A DNA stretch of 43,079 nt from an uncultured Bacteroidota bacterium (GTDB lineage: Bacteria; Bacteroidota; Bacteroidia; Flavobacteriales; Flavobacteriaceae), in NCBI GenBank assembly GCA_902550325.1, contig CACCYT010000006.1, positions 1-43,079 on the forward strand, given 5' to 3'. The notes below the pieces were generated by a model that saw only the letters and a list, made by a program, of their open reading frames with translations, was not told where the DNA came from and ran no database searches. This document shows, in pieces, positions 1 through 7,290 of the stretch; the first letter of the stretch is position 1, and every line of letters starts with the position of its first letter. Made by a program: the position numbers and the translations under genes.

Positions 1-1
1 T

Positions 2-229
2 TTTCCTAAAAAATTTATATTATTAAAAGAAGTAAATAAATCAAATCATCACTTTACGCCTAGGACCTTTAAAAAAGGGACAATCATGTATTCAATTTCA
101 CCCTCTTACTCCTCAGCTAATCGAATGAATGGTGTACCACTTTGGGATAGTCTAGAAACTATTGAAGACACAGAACTTATACCAAGTATTCAAATAAATT
201 ATGATTATATTAATCCATTTATAAAATGA
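2..229 (+). CDS. C-terminal part of an unrecognised protein (5' end outside the window)
   Basis: An open frame enters from the left edge and ends at TGA 227-229, giving 75 visible residues. Part of it reads MYSISPSYSSANRMNGVPLW and it ends near NYDYINPFIK. The composition (aromatics, Ser, Asn, acidic residues) looks like ordinary coding sequence of this genome, but I do not recognise the family. There is no membrane segment in the visible part. The stop codon overlaps the ATG of the next, broken small gene (ATGA at 226-229), the usual sign of translational coupling here. An internal ATG at about position 89 is probably not the start, because the frame is open to the edge with the same codon character. 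Confidence 0.6.
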   Translation, partial: FPKKFILLKEVNKSNHHFTPRTFKKGTIMYSISPSYSSANRMNGVPLWDSLETIEDTELIPSIQINYDYINPFIK

Positions 230-431
230 AAAAAAAACTTTAAAATTTCCAGATGATATAGATTATCAACAATCTGGATATCCTCCTTTAAGTGATGATC
301 TAATTGAAGAAAATTTATCTGTAAGAACTATGAGAACTAATCTAGTAAAGAGGGGATTTCATAAATCAATTCTTGACCAAAAAGGACTTGGGTTTAAAAA
401 ATTAAGTGAATTAGAAAAACATTTATTTTAA
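226..431 (+). pseudogene. Small gene of about 67 codons interrupted by a -1 base in a poly-A tract
   Basis: ATG 226-228 overlaps the TGA of the preceding gene, but after nine A bases (229-237) its frame meets TAA at 241-243. With ten A bases it would read MKKKTLKFPDDIDYQQSGYP and continue to the TAA at 429-431 as a charged soluble protein ending in SELEKHLF. The downstream frame has no good start codon of its own: the next ATG, near 330, leaves only 33 residues. I therefore read this as one ATGA-coupled gene broken by one missing A. It could be a sequencing or assembly error, a true mutation, or a slippage site. I do not recognise the protein family. Confidence 0.5.
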
Positions 432-446
432 AGAATAAGTTCTTTC

Positions 447-482
447 AAAAAATATAACCCTCTCATTTTGAGAAGGTTATAT
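447..482 (-). terminator. Rho-independent terminator of the dnaE-trxA-tRNA-Asp unit
   Basis: An inverted repeat pairs 452-464 with 470-482 (12 base pairs, one mismatch) around a 5-base loop. On the minus strand the stem is followed by six T bases (comp. of 447-452). It lies just beyond the 3' end of tRNA-Asp and beyond the stop of the opposing gene at 431. The plus-strand side has no T run, so it mainly serves leftward transcripts. Confidence 0.75.
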
Positions 483-493
483 CTTGTTTAATG

Positions 494-568
494 CGGTCTG
501 GACGGGACTCGAACCCGCGACCCCATGCGTGACAGGCATGTATTCTAACCAAGCTGAACTACCAGACC
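494..568 (-). tRNA. tRNA-Asp (anticodon GTC)
   Basis: The minus strand folds as a cloverleaf of 75 bases: acceptor GGTCTGG pairs with CCAGACC, the anticodon loop CTGTCAC gives GTC, and the T arm carries GGTTCGAGTCC. The discriminator base is G, as expected for tRNA-Asp. CCA is not encoded. It starts four bases after the trxA stop codon, so it may be processed from a trxA transcript, and a hairpin terminator follows. Confidence 0.95.
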
Positions 569-572
569 GAAA

Positions 573-890
573 TTATACTAAGGCATTGAGAAAATCAGCA
601 TAGACACTTTTCTGGGCTACACCAACTTGTCTATTGACCATCTCGCCATCCTTGAAAACTAAAACAGTAGGAATATTCCTAACACCAAACTGAGCTGCAA
701 ATTGTTGACTTGAATCTACATCAACTTTACCAATGACAGCTTTACCAGCAAAATCACTGCTTAGATCCTCTATAATTGGACCAAGCATTCTACAAGGTCC
801 ACACCACTCAGCCCAAAAGTCTACAAGAACTGGCTTATCGGATTTTAAAACTATTTCTTCAAAATTTGCATCTGTTATTTCTACTGCCAT
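573..890 (-). CDS. trxA: Thioredoxin
   Basis: A 105-residue protein with the thioredoxin active site WCGPC (Cys30 and Cys33), the preceding VDFWAEW strand, and the cis-proline motif NIPTVLVF (Pro74). This is the full length of a classical cytoplasmic thioredoxin, with no signal peptide. It acts as the general protein disulfide reductant, supplying electrons to ribonucleotide reductase and peroxiredoxins and being reduced by thioredoxin reductase (not in the window). It lies downstream of dnaE on the same strand, separated by 40 bases that contain a candidate -7 element, and tRNA-Asp follows after four bases. Confidence 0.97.
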   Translation of the reverse strand: MAVEITDANFEEIVLKSDKPVLVDFWAEWCGPCRMLGPIIEDLSSDFAGKAVIGKVDVDSSQQFAAQFGVRNIPTVLVFKDGEMVNRQVGVAQKSVYADFLNALV

Positions 891-903
891 AAAATTTTTT
901 TGC

Positions 904-911
904 CAAAAATA
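904..911 (-). promoter_or_regulatory. Candidate -7 element TATTTTTG for trxA
   Basis: The minus strand reads TATTTTTG, matching the Bacteroidota -7 consensus TAnnTTTG, and sits 13 bases before the trxA ATG. The -33 TTG is not present at the usual spacing (TAG stands there), so this is a weaker call than the rpsP, tig and tRNA promoters. Confidence 0.4.
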
Positions 912-930
912 TAAATAATTAATTATAAAA

Positions 931-3900
931 CTAGTTTAATCTAAATTCTAATTTTTTTTCTTTCAAAGATTTAATTAATTCCTCAGAGATTTTGACCTTA
1001 TTTTTTACTGAATAAAGGTTAATATTTAATCCATTTCCATTTGCTGATAAATTAAATACAATTTCTTGATCACCCTTGTGTTTTTTTACTAATTTTTTAA
1101 AATAATCAATATGATCTTCCTCGATTAATTGAGCATCTATTTTTATAGATATTTTCTTTGTATTCGAACTTAGAGTATCTTGAAGCTGCTGGAAATTTAG
1201 GAATTGGATTCTTGGATCTCCTACTCTACCAGTTTCAGCATTTTTCCATCCCTCTTTTATGTACATCTTGATATGTACAAAATTATTTTCAACAAGAAAA
1301 TGTTTAAATTTTAAATAATCTTCCCCAAAAATTCTCAACTCATATGACTCAAAATAATCTTCAATAATGAATGTTGCCCATCCTTTTCCATTCTTTGATA
1401 TTTTATGTTGAACTTCCCCAATAATTCCACCAATTCTTACCTCTTTATCGATGAGTTTTCTTAAATCTTTTAAATCGTTCAAGTGAATATTGGTTAGGAA
1501 TTTTAGTGTGTCTAAATAATCATCCAAGGGATGACCTGAAATGTAAATCCCTACTACATTTTTCTCTTTTTTGAGCTGATCCAGTTTAGACCATTTATCG
1601 CACTCAGGAAAATTTGGTTCACTTATTTTTATTTCATCAGCATCAGAAAACAAACTAGTTTGTGGTGAATTTTCTCTTTCCTGGAATTTTGAGCCAAACC
1701 TAATTGCCTTTTCAACAAAGGTTACACCATCACCGTTTTCATAAAAATACTGGGCTCTGTGTGCTTTATCAACTGAATCAAAAGCGCCTGCTAAAACCAA
1801 GCTGTCAAATGCTTTTTTATTTGCAGCTCTTAAATCAACTCTTTTTGCAAAATCAAAAATTGATTTGTACTTACCACTTTTCCTACCCTCTACAATGGCC
1901 TTAACAGCACTTTGCCCAACTCCTTTGACAGCACCCATTCCAAAACGAATTGAATTATTATCATTAACGTTAAATTTAAAAATTGACTCATTGATATCTG
2001 GACCAAGAACATCAATTGACATGTATTTACACTCCTCCATAAAAAAACTAACTTGTTTTATATCATTCATATTGTTTGATAAAACAGCAGCCATATATTC
2101 TGAAGGATAGTGTGCTTTTAAGTATGCTGTCTGATATGCAATTAAGGCATAACAAGTAGAATGTGATTTGTTAAATGCGTAAGATGCGAATGCTTCCCAG
2201 TCTTTCCATATTTTTTCTAATATTTCAGAGTCATATCCGTTTGATTTGCCACCCTTAATAAATTTTGGTTTTAATTTTTCTAGTAATGAAAATATTTTTT
2301 TTCCCATAGCCTTTCTTAATGTATCGGCATCACCCTTTGAAAAATTAGCTAGCTTTTGAGAAAGTTGCATTACTTGCTCTTGATAAACTGTAATACCATA
2401 AGTTTCTTTAAGAAACTCTTCCATTTCAGGTATATCATATTTTATTTCCTCTGTTCCATTTTTTCGACGAACAAATGATGGGATGTATTCAAGAGGTCCT
2501 GGTCTATACAAAGCATTCATTGCAATTAAGTCCTCAAATACAGTGGGTTTTAAATCTCTTAAATATTTTTGCATTCCAAGACTTTCATATTGAAAAATCC
2601 CAACTGTATCTCCTTTTTGAAATAACTTATATGTTTTTAGGTCATCTAAAGGAATGTTGTCGATATCGATATCCTTCTTGTGCCTGTATTTTATTAATTT
2701 TATTGTGTCTTTTATCAAAGTCAAAGTTTTTAGACCAAGAAAATCCATTTTTAGAAGCCCAGCATTTTCAACTACTGAATTATCATATTGTGTTACAACC
2801 AAATCTGAGTCTTTAGCGGTTGCAATTGGGACAAATTTTGTTATCTCGTCAGGTGTAATTATTACTCCACATGCATGAACACCAACATTTCTAAGACTGC
2901 CCTCCAACACTCTTGCTTGATTAATTGTTTCAGACTGAAGATTATCTCCGTCAGCAATATTTTTTAATTCAACTGCATTTGAAAAATCATCTGACCTCAT
3001 TGATGAACTCAATTTCTTTTTATCAGATTCGAATATATCAGATAGCTTGGTCATGTTTGGAACTAACTTTGCCAAATAATCTGCGTCAGAAAGTGATAAG
3101 TCCAAAACTCGGGCTGTATCTCGTATTGAAGATTTCGCAGCCATTTTTCCATATGTTACAATTTGAGCAACTTGATTAGATCCATACTTTTCAATAACAT
3201 AATCAATAACTTTTCCCCTGCCATCATCGTCAAAATCAATATCTATATCGGGCATGCTTACTCTGTCAGGATTTAAGAATCTTTCAAAAAGTAAATCATA
3301 TTCAATAGGGTCAATTTTAGTTATTCCAAGGCAATAGGCTACTATTGATCCTGCAACTGAGCCTCTCCCTGGACCGACTGAAACTCCCATTTCCTTTGCT
3401 GCATTGATTAAGTCTTGAACAATCAAAAAATAGCCTGGATAACCAGAGTTTTTAATAACTCCCAATTCAAAATCTATTTTTTCTTTAAGATCATCATTTA
3501 TTTTTTCATATTTATCATCTGCACCCATATATGTCAAATATTTTAAATATTCATTTTCAATATCATTTGATTTTGATTTAAAATTTTCAGGAATTGAAAA
3601 TTTGGGTAGTAAAACCTCTCTGCTTAAATCATAAAACTCAACCTTATCAACTAACTCAGAAATATTATTTATTGCGTCAGGATATTTTTCAAAGATTTTT
3701 GACATTTCTTCTTTTGTCTTGAAATAGTATTCCTGATTTTTAAGACCATATCTAAAACCTCTACCTCGACCTATTGGTGTTGACTGTTGTTGTCCATCTT
3801 TTACACAAAGTAAAATATCATGAGCATTAGCATCCTCTTTAGAGATATATTTAGTGTTGTTAGTGGCAATTAGTTTAACACCGTGAATTTTTGAGAATTT

Positions 3901-5241
3901 TGAAAGTTGTGCATTAATTATTTCATTTTCCTCTTCCCCGTGATTATTCATTTCTAAATAAAAATCATTTGAAAAATTTTCTTTCCACCAAACACATGCA
4001 TCTGAAGCTTGTTTTTCTCCAACATTAATTATTTTATTTGATATTTCACCATATTTAGAGCCTGAAAGAACAATCAATCCATCTTTATATTTTTTTACTA
4101 AATCTTTATCAATTCTTGGCACATAATAAAACCCCTCAGTGTATCCAATCGAGCACATTTTCATGAGGTTTTCATAACCCACCTTGTTTTTTGCTAGGAA
4201 AACAATTTGATAACCATCATCCCTGTAAGATTTATCTAATCTGTTTTCGCAAACATTTAATTCACATCCAAGTATTGGTTTGATTTTTTCATTTTGATTA
4301 TTTAAGTCGTCATTGTAGTTTTTTACAGCTTTATAAAAATGAAAACACCCCATCATGTTGGCTTTATCTGTAAGTGCTACAGCACTCATTTTTTGTTCAG
4401 AGGTCTTTTTTACTAGATCTGATATCTTTGTTGTTGATTGTAAAATAGAAAATTGAGAATTATTATGAAGATGGACATAGTCAGATTTAAAATCATTATG
4501 ACCTAAGTCTTTATTTGTTTCCTGTTCAGTGTAGTTCAGTTGTTTTAGTTTTTTTGACTCTTCTTTTAAGTTTGTATGAATAATCCCAAAATTTGAAACT
4601 TGTCCTGAAAATTTTTCTGAAACTTTTTGATATATAACAACATGTTCATCTATCAAACTATTATCAAATAATTTTTGACGAATTAGCTCGAAAAATACCA
4701 TCGCATTAGCTTCTACATCTGCCGATGCATTGTGTGCATTCTCAAACTGCTTGTTAAAGAGATTCTCATAAAGTTCAACAAGGGTTGGGAACTTAAATTT
4801 ACCAGATTTACCACCTGGTAATTTGCAAACATTTGCGGTATTTTCTGTACAAGTATCTAAAACTTTTTTATTTAGCAGTTGATTTTCAATATCAAGTCTG
4901 TAAAACTCTGATGATACAACATTAATGTCAAACTTTAAATTGTGTCCAACTATATAACTCGCAGATGAAAGATCCTTTAAAAATTCACTAAAAACAGTTT
5001 GAATTTTTTCTCCAATTTGAGTTGCCAACAGTGTTGAAATTCCATGAACCTTTTCAGACTCGAACGGAATATCAAAATCAACTGGTTTTATGACGTAGGT
5101 TTTATTAGATACTAAACTTCCATCCTCATCATGAAGCTGCCATGCTAGCTGTACTACTCTTGGCCAATTGTTTAAGTCACTGATGGGGGCGTCCCATCTT
5201 TTAGGCAATCCTGTTGTTTCAGTATCAAAAATTAAAAACAT
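931..5241 (-). CDS. dnaE: DNA polymerase III alpha subunit with fused N-terminal DEDDh 3'-5' exonuclease
   Basis: A 1436-residue replicative polymerase. Residues 1 to about 195 form a DnaQ-type exonuclease with all five DEDDh residues visible: Asp6 and Glu8 in FDTETTG, Asp105 in HNLKFD, His170 and Asp175 in HNASADVEA. After a polar linker a PHP domain begins near residue 255 (HLHNN). The polymerase palm carries the catalytic aspartates in PDIDIDFDD near residue 665. A C-terminal region near 1280-1380 looks like an OB fold. Typical DnaE proteins are about 1160 residues; the extra length is the exonuclease and linker, so proofreading is in cis. DnaE-exonuclease fusions are, as I recall, common in Flavobacteriia. 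The gene begins with ATG at 5241 and reads away from rpsP. Confidence 0.95.
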   Translation of the reverse strand: MFLIFDTETTGLPKRWDAPISDLNNWPRVVQLAWQLHDEDGSLVSNKTYVIKPVDFDIPFESEKVHGISTLLATQIGEKIQTVFSEFLKDLSSASYIVGHNLKFDINVVSSEFYRLDIENQLLNKKVLDTCTENTANVCKLPGGKSGKFKFPTLVELYENLFNKQFENAHNASADVEANAMVFFELIRQKLFDNSLIDEHVVIYQKVSEKFSGQVSNFGIIHTNLKEESKKLKQLNYTEQETNKDLGHNDFKSDYVHLHNNSQFSILQSTTKISDLVKKTSEQKMSAVALTDKANMMGCFHFYKAVKNYNDDLNNQNEKIKPILGCELNVCENRLDKSYRDDGYQIVFLAKNKVGYENLMKMCSIGYTEGFYYVPRIDKDLVKKYKDGLIVLSGSKYGEISNKIINVGEKQASDACVWWKENFSNDFYLEMNNHGEEENEIINAQLSKFSKIHGVKLIATNNTKYISKEDANAHDILLCVKDGQQQSTPIGRGRGFRYGLKNQEYYFKTKEEMSKIFEKYPDAINNISELVDKVEFYDLSREVLLPKFSIPENFKSKSNDIENEYLKYLTYMGADDKYEKINDDLKEKIDFELGVIKNSGYPGYFLIVQDLINAAKEMGVSVGPGRGSVAGSIVAYCLGITKIDPIEYDLLFERFLNPDRVSMPDIDIDFDDDGRGKVIDYVIEKYGSNQVAQIVTYGKMAAKSSIRDTARVLDLSLSDADYLAKLVPNMTKLSDIFESDKKKLSSSMRSDDFSNAVELKNIADGDNLQSETINQARVLEGSLRNVGVHACGVIITPDEITKFVPIATAKDSDLVVTQYDNSVVENAGLLKMDFLGLKTLTLIKDTIKLIKYRHKKDIDIDNIPLDDLKTYKLFQKGDTVGIFQYESLGMQKYLRDLKPTVFEDLIAMNALYRPGPLEYIPSFVRRKNGTEEIKYDIPEMEEFLKETYGITVYQEQVMQLSQKLANFSKGDADTLRKAMGKKIFSLLEKLKPKFIKGGKSNGYDSEILEKIWKDWEAFASYAFNKSHSTCYALIAYQTAYLKAHYPSEYMAAVLSNNMNDIKQVSFFMEECKYMSIDVLGPDINESIFKFNVNDNNSIRFGMGAVKGVGQSAVKAIVEGRKSGKYKSIFDFAKRVDLRAANKKAFDSLVLAGAFDSVDKAHRAQYFYENGDGVTFVEKAIRFGSKFQERENSPQTSLFSDADEIKISEPNFPECDKWSKLDQLKKEKNVVGIYISGHPLDDYLDTLKFLTNIHLNDLKDLRKLIDKEVRIGGIIGEVQHKISKNGKGWATFIIEDYFESYELRIFGEDYLKFKHFLVENNFVHIKMYIKEGWKNAETGRVGDPRIQFLNFQQLQDTLSSNTKKISIKIDAQLIEEDHIDYFKKLVKKHKGDQEIVFNLSANGNGLNINLYSVKNKVKISEELIKSLKEKKLEFRLN

Positions 5242-5302
5242 ATAACCTTTAAATTTAGTTATCTTTTTATTTAATTCAGGTTTAAAAAAAAATTAATTAT
5301 TC

Positions 5303-5332
5303 TTGATTTTTTGACAAATTCTATTATTTTTG
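5303..5332 (+). promoter_or_regulatory. Promoter of the rpsP operon (TTG-N19-TATTTTTG)
   Basis: TTG at 5303-5305 and TATTTTTG at 5325-5332 are separated by 19 bases, fitting the Bacteroidota consensus TTG-N17-23-TAnnTTTG. A start site about seven bases downstream leaves a leader of about 38 bases before the rpsP ATG at 5377. This is the only clear promoter in the dnaE-rpsP divergent gap. Confidence 0.7.
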
Positions 5333-5376
5333 CTTCCCATTAATAAAATTGGTTTCGAACCCTAAAATTTAATATT

Positions 5377-6093
5377 ATGTCAGTAAGAATAAGACTTCAA
5401 AGGCACGGTAAAAAAGGTAAACCCTTTTACTGGATTGTCGCAGCCGACCAAAGATCAAAAAGAGACGGGAAATACCTAGAAAAATTAGGAACTTATGACC
5501 CAAACTTTAACCCTCCAATTGTTGATTTAAATATAGATGCGTCTGTAAATTGGATTCAACTTGGCGCTCAACCCTCGGATACAGCAAAATCTATAATGTC
5601 TAAAGAAGGTGTACTATTGAAAAATCATTTATTAAATGGTGTTAAAAAAGGTGCCCTATCTCAAGAAGATGCTGACAAAAAGTTTGAGGATTGGATTAAT
5701 GATAGAAACAAAAAAACAGACGATAAGCTTTCTCAAATTCAAAAAGATCTTTCTGAGAAGAAGAAAAAAGAATTGGCTCTTGAAAAAGAAGCTAGTGAAA
5801 AAAGAAAATTAGCTGCCATTGCTGCTGCTGAGGAAGCTGCTGCCGCTGAGGAAGCTGCTGCCGCTGAGGAAGCTGCTGCCGCTGAGGAACCCACTGCGGA
5901 AGAGGCACCTGCTGATGAGGCTCCTGCTGAAGAACCCGCTGCTGAAGAGGCTCCTGCTGAAGAACCCGCTGCTGAAGAGCCCGCTGCTGAAGAACCCGCT
6001 GCTGAAGAAGCTCCTGCTGAAGAACCCGCTGCTGAAGAAGCTCCTGTTGAGGAAGAGTCAGGTTCTGAAATAGAGGAAGAAAAAAAAGATTAG
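5377..6093 (+). CDS. rpsP: 30S ribosomal protein S16 with a long Ala/Glu/Pro repeat tail
   Basis: Residues 1 to about 85 are a complete S16 domain (MSVRIRLQRHGKKGKPFYWI, then DGKYLEKLGTYDP), a small-subunit assembly protein. A charged, probably helical segment (about 110-148) follows, then a low-complexity acidic tail from about 150 to 238: hexapeptide AAAAEE units, eleven pentapeptides of type PAAEE/APAEE, and a final acidic stretch ending EEEKKD. Classical S16 is 80-90 residues, so this 238-residue form is nearly three times longer. Extended S16 proteins are known in Bacteroidota; the repeat number here is likely to vary. It is the first gene of rpsP-rimM-rluF, with its own promoter upstream. 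Confidence 0.95.
   Translation: MSVRIRLQRHGKKGKPFYWIVAADQRSKRDGKYLEKLGTYDPNFNPPIVDLNIDASVNWIQLGAQPSDTAKSIMSKEGVLLKNHLLNGVKKGALSQEDADKKFEDWINDRNKKTDDKLSQIQKDLSEKKKKELALEKEASEKRKLAAIAAAEEAAAAEEAAAAEEAAAAEEPTAEEAPADEAPAEEPAAEEAPAEEPAAEEPAAEEPAAEEAPAEEPAAEEAPVEEESGSEIEEEKKD
5836..6054 (+). repeat. In-frame tandem repeats encoding the acidic tail of S16
   Basis: Two adjoining arrays are visible. Three identical 18-bp units GCTGCTGCCGCTGAGGAA occupy 5836-5853, 5854-5871 and 5872-5889 (AAAAEE each). Eleven 15-bp units then run from 5890 to 6054, coding PTAEE, APADE, then alternating APAEE and PAAEE, ending APVEE. All units are multiples of three, so unit gain or loss keeps the frame. The GC content is well above the surrounding sequence. 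Confidence 0.95.
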
Positions 6094-6099
6094 TTTCTA

Positions 6100-6594
6100 A
6101 TGGAAATTGACGAGTTAGTTTTTTTTGGAACTATCTCCAAACCATTTAGTTTTCGTGGTCAACTGATTGTTTACTCTGATTTTGATATCATTAAATCTAA
6201 GACAATCTTCATAAAAATTGAAGACAGTTATATACCCTTCAAGCTTAAAAGCTCAACCCGCTACAAAAATAAACTTTTCAAGTTCAGTCTTTTTAATATT
6301 GATGATGAAAATAAGGCGAAAAGTCTTGTAAAGAAAGAGGTATATCTAAAAAAAGATGAGTTAGAAAAAAATGATAATGATTTAGATTTTTTGGTAAGCT
6401 TTAATCTATACAACAAAAAAACATTCGTTGGACCAATAATTGCAACAGTAAAAAAAGTTGGACAAGATTTAATTGTTGTTGACTATAACAATAAGAATAT
6501 TTTAATTCCATTTGCTAAAGATTTAGTTTCTGATATTGATAAAAAAAAACAAATTTTAATTATGAACCTCCCAACTGGATTACTTGAAATCTGA
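6100..6594 (+). CDS. rimM: Ribosome maturation factor RimM
   Basis: A 164-residue protein whose N-terminal beta-barrel begins with the RimM signature FFGTISKPFSFRGQL and whose C-terminal half is the PRC-like domain (FVGPIIATVKKVGQDLIVV, then a strand ending LIPF). RimM binds the 30S subunit through S19 and helps 16S rRNA 3'-domain maturation. The order rpsP-rimM is conserved in many bacteria. The ATG at 6100 is six bases after the rpsP stop, and its TGA overlaps the ATG of the next gene by one base. The sequence is divergent and Lys-rich, as expected in this genome. Confidence 0.9.
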   Translation: MEIDELVFFGTISKPFSFRGQLIVYSDFDIIKSKTIFIKIEDSYIPFKLKSSTRYKNKLFKFSLFNIDDENKAKSLVKKEVYLKKDELEKNDNDLDFLVSFNLYNKKTFVGPIIATVKKVGQDLIVVDYNNKNILIPFAKDLVSDIDKKKQILIMNLPTGLLEI

Positions 6595-7289
6595 TGGATA
6601 AGACAAGAGTTAATAAATTTTTAAGTCAATCAGGATTCTGTTCACGAAGAGAAGCTGATAAATTAATAATACAAGGCAGAGTTACTGTAAATAATAATTT
6701 AATAGAACCAGGATATAAAGTTGAAGAAGAAGATGTTGTTAAAGTTGATGGTGAGATTATCAAAAATAAAATTAAAAATTTCACTTACATAGCATTTAAT
6801 AAACCAAAAGGAATTGTGTGTACAACTGATACTGAAAGAGAAGAAAAAAATATAATCGATTTTATTAATTATAAGAAAAGGATTTTTCCGATAGGAAGAT
6901 TAGATAAGCTAAGTGAAGGTTTAATTTTTTTAACTGATGATGGAGATATTGTTAATAGAATTTTAAGATCCCGAAATAACCATGAAAAAGAGTATTTGGT
7001 AACAACAGATAAAAAAATCACCAAACCTATTCTAAAAAAATTAGAAAATGGTGTTCCAATTTTAAATACTACCACAAGAAAATGTCAGACAAAATATGTT
7101 AATGAGTATCAATTTAAAATAATTCTAACTCAGGGATTAAATAGACAAATTAGAAGAATGTGTGAATATTTTGACTACAAGGTCAAGAAACTCGAGAGAG
7201 TTCGAATAATAAATATAAATTTAGACATACCGAGAGGAAAGTGGAGATACTTAAAAAACGATGAAGTTAAATATTTAAAAAATCTATAA
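6594..7289 (+). CDS. rluF: RluF/RluB-family 23S rRNA pseudouridine synthase
   Basis: A 231-residue protein with an N-terminal S4 RNA-binding domain (VNKFLSQSGFCSRREADKLI, residues 6-25) and an RsuA/RluB/E/F-type catalytic domain with Asp104 in GRLDKLSEGLIFLTDDGD. The C-terminal segment GLNRQIRRMCEYFDYKVKKL matches RluF (which modifies U2604 in E. coli) better than RluB, so RluF is the preferred name; the exact target is inferred. It overlaps rimM by one base (TGATG), so the two are probably translationally coupled and belong to the rpsP operon. Confidence 0.87.
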   Translation: MDKTRVNKFLSQSGFCSRREADKLIIQGRVTVNNNLIEPGYKVEEEDVVKVDGEIIKNKIKNFTYIAFNKPKGIVCTTDTEREEKNIIDFINYKKRIFPIGRLDKLSEGLIFLTDDGDIVNRILRSRNNHEKEYLVTTDKKITKPILKKLENGVPILNTTTRKCQTKYVNEYQFKIILTQGLNRQIRRMCEYFDYKVKKLERVRIININLDIPRGKWRYLKNDEVKYLKNL

Positions 7290-7290
7290 A

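Noticed and set aside
5819-6073. A Leu/Arg-rich open frame on the plus strand over the S16 tail
   Set aside because: It is a +1-frame shadow of the repeat tail; its Leu-Leu-Arg composition follows directly from the GCT/GAA repeats.
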